Of a stretch of 64,000 nt of DNA, positions 42,726 to 51,636 are shown in pieces. Origin of the DNA: Sinomonas susongensis (GTDB lineage: Bacteria > Actinomycetota > Actinomycetes > Actinomycetales > Micrococcaceae); the NCBI RefSeq assembly GCF_005877005.1, contig NZ_SSNH01000002.1:62001-126000 (forward strand). The letters are read 5' to 3'. The position numbers were made by a program, and so were the translations under genes. The first letter of the stretch is position 1. Every line of letters begins with the position of its first letter. The notes under the pieces were generated by a model. The model was not told where the DNA came from. It saw nothing but the letters and a program-made list of their open reading frames with translations, and ran no database searches.

Positions 42726-44881
42726 CAGAACTCGCTTCCGAACTCCCCGAGGCCGTGCAGCCGGCAGACCTCAGCGATGAGGCCGAGGAGGCCCTGCGCA
42801 TCGACGTCGCAGGCCTCGCCGAACAGCTCCTGGGTGCGTGGGCCAGCACGCGGCACGAGGCACGCGAACTCGCCGGTCGCCCCGAGCTCCACAAGATCGA
42901 GGGCCTCAGTCATCACGAACACCGCGAACGGGTCTTCGCCCAGCTCAAGTTCCTCGTCGACCACAAGGCCGTGCACCGCGCCTACCCGAAGGAGCACGGG
43001 GGCTACGACGACCACGGCGCGAACATCGCGGGATTCGAGGAACTCGTCGCGGCCGACCCCTCGCTCCAGATCAAGGCAGGGGTCCAGTGGGGCCTCTTCG
43101 GCGCCGCCGTACTGCACCTTGGCACGGAGGAGCACCACGCGAAGTGGCTCCCCGGGATCATGTCCCTCGAGATCCCGGGCTGCTTTGCGATGACCGAGAT
43201 CGGGCACGGTTCCGATGTGGCCAGCATCGCGACGACCGCCACGTACGATCCCGAGGCGGAAGAATTCGTCATCCACACCCCGTTCAAGGCCGCGTGGAAG
43301 GACTACATCGGGAACGCCGCCAAGGACGGCCTGGCCGCCGTCGTCTTCGCCCAACTCATCACGAAGGGCGTCAACCACGGCGTCCATGCCCTCTTCGTTC
43401 CGCTCCGCGACCCCGAGACGCACGAGTTCCTCCCCGGGGTCGGCGGCGAGGACGACGGCATCAAGGGCGGGCTCAACGGCATCGACAACGGTCGGCTCCA
43501 CTTCGACCACGTCCGGGTGCCCCGCAGCAATCTGCTCAACCGCTACGGCTCAGTCGCGCCCGACGGCACCTATTCGTCGCCGATCGCCAGCCCGGGCCGG
43601 CGCTTCTTCACGATGCTCGGCACGCTCGTCCAAGGCCGCGTCTCGCTCGACGGCGCCGCCGCGGCGGCGTCGAAGCTCGCCCTCACGGCGGCCATCCGCT
43701 ACTCGACCGAGCGCCGCCAGTTCAACGCATCCTCCGACACGGCCGAGGAGGTCCTGCTCGACTACCAGCGGCACCAGCGCCGCCTCCTCCCCCGCCTCGC
43801 GACCACCTACGCCATGAGCTTCGCCCACGAACAGCTCCTCGAGAAGTTCGACGGAGTCTTCTCCGGCCGCAGCGACACCGACAAGGACCGGCAGGACCTG
43901 GAGACGCTCGCCGCCGCACTCAAGCCGCTTTCGACGTGGAACGCCCTCGACATCCTGCAAGAGTGCCGGGAGGCCTGTGGCGGTTCCGGCTTCCTCATCG
44001 AGAACCGGTTCGCCTCCCTCCGCGCGGACCTCGACGTCTACGCCACGTTCGAGGGCGACAACAATGTGCTGCTCCAGCTCGTCGCCAAGCGCCTCCTCAA
44101 CGACTATGCGAAGGAGTTCCGCACGGTGGGCGTCGGAGCACTCGCGAAGTTCGCGCTCGGGCAGGCGGCCGGAGTCGCCTACAAGACCGGGCTGGGTGCA
44201 GTCGCCCAGTTCGTCCGGGACAGCGGCCGAGCCCAGCGCGCCGCGCTCGCGCTCCGCGACGAGGACACGCAGCGCCTCCTGCTCGCCGACCGGGTCCAGA
44301 CGATGGTCGCCGAGGTCGCCCAGGCCCTCCACGGAGCAAATCGGCTCCCCCAGGCGGACGCAGCAGCCCGCTTCAATGCCCACCAGGACGAGCTCATCGA
44401 AGCCGCACGCGCCCACGCCGAGCTGCTCCAGTGGGAGGCCTTCACGGAGGCGCTCGCGCAGGTCGCCGACCCCGCGACGAAGACGGTCCTCACGTGGCTG
44501 CGCGACCTGTTCGGCCTCTCGCTCATCGAGAAGCACCTCGCGTGGTACCTCATGAACGGTCGGCTGAGCATGCAGCGCGGCCGCACCGTCGGGGAGTACA
44601 TCAACCGACTGCTCACCAAGCTCCGGCCGCACGCCCTCGACCTCGTCGCGGCCTTCGGGTACGGTCCCGAGCACTTGCGGGCGAACATCGCCACGGGCGT
44701 CGAGGCCGAGCGTCAGGCTGAGGCTGCAGCCTACTTCCAGGCGCAGCGGGAGTCCGGGACAGCGCCCAAGCTCGAGAAGCACTCGAAGTCGTCGGCTGGC
44801 CCGAAGTCCTCCGCCGGCCCGAAGCCAGCGGCCGGCCCGAAGTCCTCGGCCCGTTCGAAAACGCCGGGACAGGAGTCCTGA
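42722..44881 (+). CDS. acyl-CoA oxidase/dehydrogenase (FadE, ACOX-like)
   Basis: 719 aa, long as in acyl-CoA oxidases. Flavin and catalytic features include CFAMTEIGHGSDVASI, TERRQFNAS, REACGGSGFL and the catalytic Glu in DVYATFEGDN. It makes the first double bond of beta-oxidation. Residues about 675-719 are a Lys/Ser/Ala/Pro low-complexity tail with repeated SSAGPK units. ATGA overlap with the TetR gene shows coupled expression. Confidence 0.9.
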   Translation: MTELASELPEAVQPADLSDEAEEALRIDVAGLAEQLLGAWASTRHEARELAGRPELHKIEGLSHHEHRERVFAQLKFLVDHKAVHRAYPKEHGGYDDHGANIAGFEELVAADPSLQIKAGVQWGLFGAAVLHLGTEEHHAKWLPGIMSLEIPGCFAMTEIGHGSDVASIATTATYDPEAEEFVIHTPFKAAWKDYIGNAAKDGLAAVVFAQLITKGVNHGVHALFVPLRDPETHEFLPGVGGEDDGIKGGLNGIDNGRLHFDHVRVPRSNLLNRYGSVAPDGTYSSPIASPGRRFFTMLGTLVQGRVSLDGAAAAASKLALTAAIRYSTERRQFNASSDTAEEVLLDYQRHQRRLLPRLATTYAMSFAHEQLLEKFDGVFSGRSDTDKDRQDLETLAAALKPLSTWNALDILQECREACGGSGFLIENRFASLRADLDVYATFEGDNNVLLQLVAKRLLNDYAKEFRTVGVGALAKFALGQAAGVAYKTGLGAVAQFVRDSGRAQRAALALRDEDTQRLLLADRVQTMVAEVAQALHGANRLPQADAAARFNAHQDELIEAARAHAELLQWEAFTEALAQVADPATKTVLTWLRDLFGLSLIEKHLAWYLMNGRLSMQRGRTVGEYINRLLTKLRPHALDLVAAFGYGPEHLRANIATGVEAERQAEAAAYFQAQRESGTAPKLEKHSKSSAGPKSSAGPKPAAGPKSSARSKTPGQES

Positions 44882-45002
44882 CCGCCGCGGCACTTGTTCG
44901 CTCTGAGCGGGTTTCCCGCACCTTCCCCGCCCCGATTGGCCGGGTCTAGCCTGAGGGCAAGGCCCGGCCAGAGGACCGGGCGAACCCTCGAGGAGGTTTG
45001 CC

Positions 45003-45452
45003 ATGGGTGATGGATGGTCCCGTCGCGGAGGGTGGGACATGCCGGTCCCGCCGCCGTTCCGCAGGTTCGGGTTCCCCGATCAGGTGCGGCGCTTCATGGA
45101 GGGCGAGTGGGACACGGGATCTCTTCGCGTCGAGGAATACCGCGAGGGTGACACGCTCATCGTGCGTGCCGAACTCCCGGGGATCGACCCAGAGAAGGAC
45201 GTGGACGTCAGCGTCCGCGACGGAGAGCTCAACATCCGCGCAGAGCGGCAGGAGAACGCTGAGAACACCACCAAGGACGGCTACCACTCGGAGTTCCGCT
45301 ACGGCTCGTTCTCGCGGACGGTGCAGCTGCCTCGCGGCGCCCGCCAGGAGGACATCAAGGCGAGCTACAGGGACGGTGTGCTCGAGATCCGCGTCCCGGC
45401 GGCCGCTGAGGGCGGCCCGGGTCCCACGAAGATCAACGTGAGCCGGGACTGA
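45003..45452 (+). CDS. small heat-shock protein, Hsp20/alpha-crystallin family
   Basis: 149 aa. The alpha-crystallin domain is at about 40-135, with LPGIDPEKDVDVSVRDGELNIRAE and FSRTVQLPRGARQEDIKA...GVLEIRVP. It forms ATP-independent holdase oligomers. The ribosome site GAGGAGG is strong. No HspR/CIRCE-type repeat is evident in the 121-bp upstream gap. Confidence 0.92.
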   Translation: MGDGWSRRGGWDMPVPPPFRRFGFPDQVRRFMEGEWDTGSLRVEEYREGDTLIVRAELPGIDPEKDVDVSVRDGELNIRAERQENAENTTKDGYHSEFRYGSFSRTVQLPRGARQEDIKASYRDGVLEIRVPAAAEGGPGPTKINVSRD

Positions 45453-45481
45453 GGCGCCGGCTCACGCCAGTGGGGGATTCT

Positions 45482-45527
45482 GACGACGGCGGCGAGCGAC
45501 CCGCGGGGGCCGCTCGCCGCCGTCGTC
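45482..45527. terminator. bidirectional terminator between hsp20 and glgA
   Basis: A 17-bp perfect stem (45482-45498 with 45511-45527) and a 12-nt loop separate the two convergent genes. Confidence 0.8.
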
Positions 45528-45549
45528 CATTCTCCGTGCCGAAGCCGAG

Positions 45550-46752
45550 TCAGGCCTGGCCGAGCACGGAACGGTAGACCTCGAGCGTCTCCTCGCCGAT
45601 GCTGTCCCACGAGAAATTGCGTTCGGCGCGGAGGCGGCCGGCCTCGCCCATGCTGCGGGCCCGGGCCGGATCGGAGACGACCTCCGTGAGGGCGGCCGCG
45701 AAGTCGGCCACGAACTTCTCCGGGTCGAGCGGAGTGCCCGTCCCGTCTGTGACCTGCTCGATCGGCACGAGCAACCCAGTGGTTCCGTGGGCGACGACCT
45801 CGGGGATGCCGCCGGTCGCCGTCGCGACCACCGCCGCACCGCAGGCCATGGCCTCGAGGTTCACGATGCCGAGGGGCTCATAGATGCTGGGGCACGCGAA
45901 CGCCGTCGCGTGGCTCAGGACCTGGATCAGCTCGGCGCGGGGCAGCATGCGCTCGATCACGATGACGCCCTCGCGCTCGGCCTTAAGGCTGTCGATGAGC
46001 GCACCGGTCTCCTTGGCGAGTTCGGGAGTGTCGGCCGCACCGAGGCACAGCACGAGCTGGACGTCGGCGGGCAGCTTCGCCGCAGCCCGGAGCAGGTACG
46101 GCACCCCCTTCTGCCGGGTGTTGCGGCCGACGAACACGACCGACGGCTTCTCGGGATCGATTCCGAGGGCTCGGACGTGGTCGGTGCCCTCGTCCCTGCC
46201 CCAGAGCGAGACGTCGATGCCGTTGTGGACAACCCGCACCCTGCCCGGATCAACCTCGGGGTAGCAGCGGAGGATGTCGTCCCGCATGCCGTGGGAGACC
46301 GCGATGATCGCCGAGGCCGCCTCGTACGCGGTCTTCTCGACCCACGACGAGAGGCGGTAGCCGCCGCCGAGCTGCTCGGCCTTCCACGGCCGCAGCGGCT
46401 CGAGGCTGTGGGCGCTGAGGACGTGCGGGATGCCGTACAGGATCGACGCGATGTGCCCCGCCATGTTGGCGTACCACGTGTGCGAGTGCACGACATCCGC
46501 TCCCGAGACCTCCGGGACGATGTCCACGTCGATGCCGAGGGTCTGCAGGGCGGCGTTCGCTCCCGCGAGCTGGGGAGGGACCTGGTGCGACGTGACCATC
46601 GCCCCTCCGACCTCCGGATCGCGGGGCGCACCGAACGCGTGGACACGCAGATCAACCTCCCGTGCGAGCACTTTGCTCAGCTCCGAGACGTGCACCCCTG
46701 CCCCGCCGTAGATCTCCGGTGGAAACTCTTTGGTCACAATGTCAATTCGCAC
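45550..46752 (-). CDS. glgA: glycogen synthase / maltose-1-phosphate synthase (GT4, GlgA/GlgM)
   Basis: 400 aa. GT4-type GT-B fold: N-terminal TKEFPPEIYGGAGVHVSEL, VVHSHTWYANMAG, and the donor loop SIYEPLGIVNLEAMACG. It is the short actinobacterial form; mycobacterial GlgM makes maltose-1-phosphate from ADP-glucose, so this may do the same. GTG start with TACGTT 6 nt upstream. Divergent from glgC. Confidence 0.92.
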   Translation of the reverse strand: MRIDIVTKEFPPEIYGGAGVHVSELSKVLAREVDLRVHAFGAPRDPEVGGAMVTSHQVPPQLAGANAALQTLGIDVDIVPEVSGADVVHSHTWYANMAGHIASILYGIPHVLSAHSLEPLRPWKAEQLGGGYRLSSWVEKTAYEAASAIIAVSHGMRDDILRCYPEVDPGRVRVVHNGIDVSLWGRDEGTDHVRALGIDPEKPSVVFVGRNTRQKGVPYLLRAAAKLPADVQLVLCLGAADTPELAKETGALIDSLKAEREGVIVIERMLPRAELIQVLSHATAFACPSIYEPLGIVNLEAMACGAAVVATATGGIPEVVAHGTTGLLVPIEQVTDGTGTPLDPEKFVADFAAALTEVVSDPARARSMGEAGRLRAERNFSWDSIGEETLEVYRSVLGQA

Positions 46753-46764
46753 GGCACCAACGTA
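46752..46764 (-). promoter_or_regulatory. leaderless -10 box of glgA
   Basis: TACGTT (46759-46764, minus) lies 6 nt before GTG 46752. Confidence 0.4.
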
Positions 46765-46856
46765 GTCGCTGCCGGGTACGTGTTCTAGTGTGAACCGGGA
46801 GGCCTCTCCTGCTCCTGAGGGGCCCAGAGGGCATCACGAATAGACGGGGGTGCGTC

Positions 46857-48281
46857 ATGGCGCCGAAACGGGTATTGGCAATCGTCTTGGCCGGCGGAGA
46901 GGGAAAGCGGCTCATGCCGCTCACAGCGGACCGGGCCAAACCGGCTGTACCCTTCGGCGGAACCTACCGGCTCATCGACTTCGCCCTGTCCAACCTGGTG
47001 AACTCCGGCTACCGGCGCATCGTGGTCCTGACCCAGTACAAGTCCCACAGCCTCGACCGGCACATCTCCGAGACGTGGCGCCTCACGCCGCTCCTGCAGA
47101 ACTACGTCGCATCCGTCCCGGCACAGCAGCGCGTGGGCAAGAGCTGGTTCCTCGGCAGCGCCAACGCCATCTACCAGTCGCTCAATCTGATCCACGACGA
47201 CCAGCCCGACATCGTCGTCGTGGTCGGAGCGGACCACGTGTACCGCATGGACTTCGACCAGATGGTGCAGTCGCATATCCAGTCGGGAGCGAAGGCTACC
47301 GTCGCGGCAGTGCGGCAGCCGCTCGGCATGGCCAACCAATTCGGGGTGATCGAGACCGATCCCGCGAACCCGGACCGCATCTCGGCCTTCATCGAGAAGC
47401 CGCCGACGACGCCGGGGCTCCCCGACGACCCCGACCAGTTCCTGGCCTCGATGGGGAACTACGTGTTCGACTCGGACGCGCTCGTGGAGGCCCTCAAGCG
47501 CGACGCCGAGCGGCTCGACACCAAGCACGACATGGGCGGGGACATCGTGCCCTACTTCGTCGAGCGCGGCGAGGCCGGGGTCTACGACTTCACGAAGAAC
47601 GAGATCGCCGGCTCTACGGAGCGCGACCGGACGTATTGGCGCGACGTAGGCACCATCGACTCGTTCTACGACGCCCACATGGACCTCATCTCGCCGCTTC
47701 CGGTCTTCAACCTCTACAACGAGAAGTGGCCCATCTACACCCGGCAGTTCGTCTCCCCGCCCGCCAAGTTCGTCCGCGGGGTCGGCGGCACGGTCGGATC
47801 TGCGCTCGACTCGATCGTCGCGAGCGGCGTCGTGGTGACGGGGGGATCGGCCCAGGGCTCGGTGCTCTTCCACGACGTCCGGGTCAACGCCCGCGCGCGG
47901 GTGCTCGACTCGGTCGTGATGGACGGCTGCGTCATCGGCGAAGGTGCCGTCCTCAACCGGGTGATCCTGGACAAGAACGTGATCGTCCCGCCCGGGGCGA
48001 CGATCGGCCTCGACGCGAAGCTCGACAAGCGGCGGGGCTTCCAGGTCACGGATTCAGGCATCACGGTGCTCTCCAAGGGGCAAGAGGTGCCGGAACCGGA
48101 CGAGGACGAGCGCAAGCTTGCCTCGGCCTGGGTCTCGAAGCATCCCGCCGACTTCGAGGACCGCGCCGAGAGCGAGGAGGCGAGCCAGGGTGCGCCCTCC
48201 GCCACGCCGGCCGGCGACGGGCGGCCGGCGAGTGCCCGCCCGGCGTCGTCGGCGCAATCCGCGGAGGCGACGCGCCGGTAG
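46857..48281 (+). CDS. glgC: glucose-1-phosphate adenylyltransferase
   Basis: 474 aa. Makes ADP-glucose for glycogen and trehalose-pathway metabolism. The N-terminal nucleotidyltransferase domain has [21 protein letters not shown], with [14 protein letters not shown] next; [10 protein letters not shown] is the metal site. The C-terminal left-handed beta helix (about 285-395) follows. After about residue 415 there is an extra Pro/Ala/Ser/Glu tail of about 60 residues. The divergent glgA start is 104 bp away. Confidence 0.95.
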   Translation: MAPKRVLAIVLAGGEGKRLMPLTADRAKPAVPFGGTYRLIDFALSNLVNSGYRRIVVLTQYKSHSLDRHISETWRLTPLLQNYVASVPAQQRVGKSWFLGSANAIYQSLNLIHDDQPDIVVVVGADHVYRMDFDQMVQSHIQSGAKATVAAVRQPLGMANQFGVIETDPANPDRISAFIEKPPTTPGLPDDPDQFLASMGNYVFDSDALVEALKRDAERLDTKHDMGGDIVPYFVERGEAGVYDFTKNEIAGSTERDRTYWRDVGTIDSFYDAHMDLISPLPVFNLYNEKWPIYTRQFVSPPAKFVRGVGGTVGSALDSIVASGVVVTGGSAQGSVLFHDVRVNARARVLDSVVMDGCVIGEGAVLNRVILDKNVIVPPGATIGLDAKLDKRRGFQVTDSGITVLSKGQEVPEPDEDERKLASAWVSKHPADFEDRAESEEASQGAPSATPAGDGRPASARPASSAQSAEATRR

Positions 48282-48292
48282 ACTTGGAGGCC

Positions 48293-49762
48293 ATGAGCTC
48301 CACCGATCCTGTGCCCTCCGGGGGCTTGAGCCCCGAGGAAATCCAAGCCTGCCTCAAAGTACTCGGGATGATCCACGAGTACGACGAGGAGCACCCGGAC
48401 TTCGTCGCGGTCCGTCGGGCCACCGGAAAGATGTTCAAGGCGCACCGCCGGTTCACCCGCAACCAGAAGCGGGACGCCATCGCCGCGGCCGACAAGGCGG
48501 TCATCGAGCAGACGGCCACGGCCGCCCCCGACCGCATCGACGACGAGACGAAGGGCAACAAGCTCACGCCCTCCGCTACGGGAGCCGTCGCCGGTCACCT
48601 CATCAAGGCGCGGGCCTGCTACATGTGCAAGCAGCCGTACACGCAGGTGGACGCCTTCTACCACCAGCTCTGCCCGGAGTGCGCGGCGTTCAGCCACGGG
48701 AAGCGGGACGCGCGGGCGGACCTCACGGGCCGCCGGGCCCTGCTGACCGGCGGCCGGGCCAAGATCGGCATGTACATTGCGCTGCGGCTCCTCCGCGATG
48801 GCGCTCACACGACCATCACGACCCGCTTCCCGAAGGACGCTGCCCGGCGCTTCGCGGCCATGGAGGACAGCGGGGAGTGGCTGCACCGCCTCCGGATCGT
48901 CGGTATCGACCTTCGCGACCCCTCGCAGGTCATCTCCCTCGCGGACTCCATGGACGCCGCGGGGCCGCTCGACATCATCATCAACAATGCGGCCCAGACG
49001 GTGCGCCGCTCCCCCAACGCCTATCGGCCGCTCGCCGAGGCTGAGGACGAGCCGCTGCCCGCCGAGCTCCTTGCCTCCAACGGGGGCCCAGAACTGCTCA
49101 CGTTCGGGCACGCCCACGACCGGCACCCGCTCTCGATCGCCGGAAGCGTGAGCGGGCATCCCGTCCTCGCGGCGGACGCGGTGACGGCGCTCGCGCTCTC
49201 GACGGGCTCGGCTTCGCTCGAGCGCATCGAGGCGGGCACGGCCATCGACGCCGGAGGCCTCGTGCCGGACCTCGCCAAGATCAACTCCTGGACGCAGGTC
49301 GTAGACCAGGTGGATCCGCTCGAGATGCTCGAGGTCCAGCTCTGCAACGTGACGGCACCGTTCCTGCTCATCAGCCGGCTCCGCGAGGCGATGCGGCGTT
49401 CGACGGCGCGCCGGAAGTACGTCGTCAACGTCTCCGCCATGGAGGGGCAGTTCGGGCGCAAGTACAAGGGTCCGGGCCATCCGCACACGAACATGGCCAA
49501 GGCGTCGCTCAACATGCTCACCCGCACGAGCGCGGGCGAGATGTTCACGTCAGACCGGATCCTCATGACGGCTGTCGACACGGGATGGATCACGGACGAG
49601 CGCCCGCACTACACCAAGGTGCGGCTCGCGGACGAAGGGTTCCATGCCCCGCTCGACCTCGTGGACGGCGCCGCCCGGGTCTACGACCCCATCGTCATGG
49701 GCGAAGAGGGAACGGACCTGTACGGCGTGTTCCTCAAGGACTACAAGCCGTCCCCCTGGTGA
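48293..49762 (+). CDS. short-chain dehydrogenase with N-terminal zinc ribbon
   Basis: 489 aa from ATG 48293, with GGAGG just upstream. The N-terminal third (about 1-105) is a helical region; a CYMCKQPY...CPEC zinc ribbon (about 109-128) follows. The SDR domain begins at about 145 with RALLTGGRAKIGMYIALRLL and has NNAAQT and a late catalytic Ser/Tyr region (VNVSAMEGQFGRKYKG...NMAKASLNM). The Ala-Lys after the missing standard YxxxK leave the catalytic Tyr uncertain. Substrate unknown. It follows glgC by 11 bp and may share its transcript. Confidence 0.85.
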   Translation: MSSTDPVPSGGLSPEEIQACLKVLGMIHEYDEEHPDFVAVRRATGKMFKAHRRFTRNQKRDAIAAADKAVIEQTATAAPDRIDDETKGNKLTPSATGAVAGHLIKARACYMCKQPYTQVDAFYHQLCPECAAFSHGKRDARADLTGRRALLTGGRAKIGMYIALRLLRDGAHTTITTRFPKDAARRFAAMEDSGEWLHRLRIVGIDLRDPSQVISLADSMDAAGPLDIIINNAAQTVRRSPNAYRPLAEAEDEPLPAELLASNGGPELLTFGHAHDRHPLSIAGSVSGHPVLAADAVTALALSTGSASLERIEAGTAIDAGGLVPDLAKINSWTQVVDQVDPLEMLEVQLCNVTAPFLLISRLREAMRRSTARRKYVVNVSAMEGQFGRKYKGPGHPHTNMAKASLNMLTRTSAGEMFTSDRILMTAVDTGWITDERPHYTKVRLADEGFHAPLDLVDGAARVYDPIVMGEEGTDLYGVFLKDYKPSPW

Positions 49763-49783
49763 CTCCGGCCCGGCCCCGCGGGC

Positions 49784-50635
49784 TCACGCGAGGCGCGTGA
49801 TCTCGACCGACACGTCGAGGTGCGACCCGCCGCCCCCCGAGAGGATTCCCTTGAGCGGGGGCACGTCCCGGTAGTCCCGGCCCCGGGCCACCGTCACGTG
49901 GAAGTCCCCTGCAGGCTTGTGGTTGGTCGGATCCCAGCTGCGCCAGTCGCCGTCCCACCACTCGAGCCAGGCGTGCGACTGGCCCGCGACGACCTCGCCG
50001 ACGTCGGCCGACGAGCGCGGATGCAGATAGCCCGAGATGTAGCGGGCCGGGATGCCCAGACTGCGCAGGGAGCCGATCGCGAGATGCGCGAGATCCTGGC
50101 ACACGCCCTGCCGCTGGCTCCACGCCTGCTCGGCGTCCGTCGTGACGCCGGTCGAGCCGGGCATGTAGCGCATCTCGCCCCGCAGCCACTCGAACACGGC
50201 GTGGGCAGCGGCGTTCGGGTCGAGCCCGCGAGCGGCGTCGGCCACAAGGCCCAGCACCTCCGAGCCCGGGCTGGACAGGCGCGACTGAGGGAGCCAGTCG
50301 CTGAACTGGTCCTGGATCTCGGGGCTCCGCAGCCGTTCCCACGGCACAATCGATCGCTCGGCCGGCACGCGCTCGACACGGTGCACTTCGACCGTCGTCG
50401 TGGACGTGACCTCGAGGTACTCGTGCGGCAGCTGCATGTCGAACGCTGTCACACGCGTCCCCCAGTAGTCGCGGTAGGTGCTCACGGCGGCCTGCGTGGG
50501 CACGACCCGCACCTGCGACTCGAGCACCACCTGCTGCGGCTCTGTGAGCGGCGTCATGCGTGCCTCGTTGTAGCTGAGCGTCACGCGCTGGTTGTACCGG
50601 TAGGCGGTCCGATGGAGGATGCTCAGCCTGGTCAT
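49784..50635 (-). CDS. transglutaminase-like cysteine protease-fold protein
   Basis: 283 aa. The N-terminal 80-residue beta domain (transglut_N-type) precedes the transglutaminase core with Cys179 (GVCQDLAH), His221 (SHAWLEWW) and Asp235 (WDPTN). Such proteins may hydrolyse or form amide bonds. It is the third gene in a three-gene operon after the ATP-grasp and alpha-E genes; the ATG overlaps the TGA of the alpha-E gene (ATGA). Confidence 0.92.
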   Translation of the reverse strand: MTRLSILHRTAYRYNQRVTLSYNEARMTPLTEPQQVVLESQVRVVPTQAAVSTYRDYWGTRVTAFDMQLPHEYLEVTSTTTVEVHRVERVPAERSIVPWERLRSPEIQDQFSDWLPQSRLSSPGSEVLGLVADAARGLDPNAAAHAVFEWLRGEMRYMPGSTGVTTDAEQAWSQRQGVCQDLAHLAIGSLRSLGIPARYISGYLHPRSSADVGEVVAGQSHAWLEWWDGDWRSWDPTNHKPAGDFHVTVARGRDYRDVPPLKGILSGGGGSHLDVSVEITRLA

Positions 50636-51558
50636 GAAACCTCTCCCACCCATGCCTGCTCGTCAGCCCGGTTGAAGTACTTGCGCGAGATCGCATCCGA
50701 GGCCTGGGCCACCGCCCGCTGGACGCGCTCCATGTGCTCCGGCAGTTCGACCATCAGGTCGTCCGTGCGGTGGAACTCGAGGAAGGTCCGGGCCTGCCCC
50801 ACTATCCGGCGGGCGTCGTTGATGTGCCCGAGGCGGGTGTCGGAGGGATCGAGCTTCGCGAGCGCCTCGTCGGCGTCCCGCAGCGCATACACGATCGACC
50901 GTGGGAAGAGCCGGTCCATGAGGAGGAACTCCGCCGCGTGCCGGTCGTCGAAGGCCGCGCGCCGGGTCCGGAGGAACGACTCGTAGGCGCCCGCACAGCG
51001 GAGCATGTTGACCCAGGACATCCCCGCCGTGTGCACCTCACGCGTCGAGAGCATCCGCGCCGTCATGTCGGCTCGTTCGAGGGAACGTCCGAGGACGAGG
51101 AAGAGCCAGCTTTCGTCGTGGCTCATCGTCGTGTCGGTCAGGCCGCCGACCATGGCGGTGCGCTCGAGCACCCAATGGCAGAAGCGGTACGTCCCGACGA
51201 CGTCCTTGCGGTGCTGGCTCAGGCCGTAGTAGGTCGTGTTGAGGCATTCCCAGAGGCTTGAGGAGACCGTCTCGCGCGCGCGACGCGCATTCTCGCGAGC
51301 GGCACCGAGGGAGCCTGCGATCGACGTCGCGTGGCTCCGGTCGAAGGCGATGGAATGGAGGAGCTCGGCGAGCCCGAACTCGTCGTGGTCGGGCCGGGAG
51401 CCCATGACGCCGAGCAGGTCCTGGGCGACGCTGCGCTGGTCCTCCGGAGGAAGGTGGTTGAGACGCTCGAGATGGACGTCGAGGATACGCGCGGTCCCGT
51501 CGGCGCGCTCGACGTAGCGCCCGATCCAGAACAGGGATTCAGCGATGCGGCTGAGCAA
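50632..51558 (-). CDS. alpha-E domain protein (DUF403)
   Basis: 308 aa from TTG 51558, set by GAGGAGG 5 nt upstream and by the family start LLSRIAESLFWIGRYVERAD. All-helical; conserved ERADGTARILDV, SHDESWLFLVLGRSLERADMTARML. Found only with circularly permuted ATP-grasp and transglutaminase partners; biochemical role unknown. A longer frame upstream is Pro-rich and lacks a start signal. Confidence 0.9.
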   Translation of the reverse strand: MLSRIAESLFWIGRYVERADGTARILDVHLERLNHLPPEDQRSVAQDLLGVMGSRPDHDEFGLAELLHSIAFDRSHATSIAGSLGAARENARRARETVSSSLWECLNTTYYGLSQHRKDVVGTYRFCHWVLERTAMVGGLTDTTMSHDESWLFLVLGRSLERADMTARMLSTREVHTAGMSWVNMLRCAGAYESFLRTRRAAFDDRHAAEFLLMDRLFPRSIVYALRDADEALAKLDPSDTRLGHINDARRIVGQARTFLEFHRTDDLMVELPEHMERVQRAVAQASDAISRKYFNRADEQAWVGEVS

Positions 51559-51636
51559 GGAGGCCTCCTCGGGCGGTGAGGGCGGTGGCGGCGGCTCGCC
51601 CGGTACGGGCGGCACGCGGACGACGACGGCGCGGGA

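Noticed and set aside
45550-46752. Calling glgA a classical glycogen synthase with certainty
   Set aside because: The short GT4 form is shared by GlgA and maltose-1-phosphate synthase GlgM; the sequence alone does not decide.
46850-48292. Open reading frame running through glgC and joining the SDR gene as one 970-aa frame
   Set aside because: The part over glgC has shadow composition (Arg/Pro/Gly-rich), and the real SDR start (ATG 48293) has its own ribosome site. GlgC is intact in the other frame.
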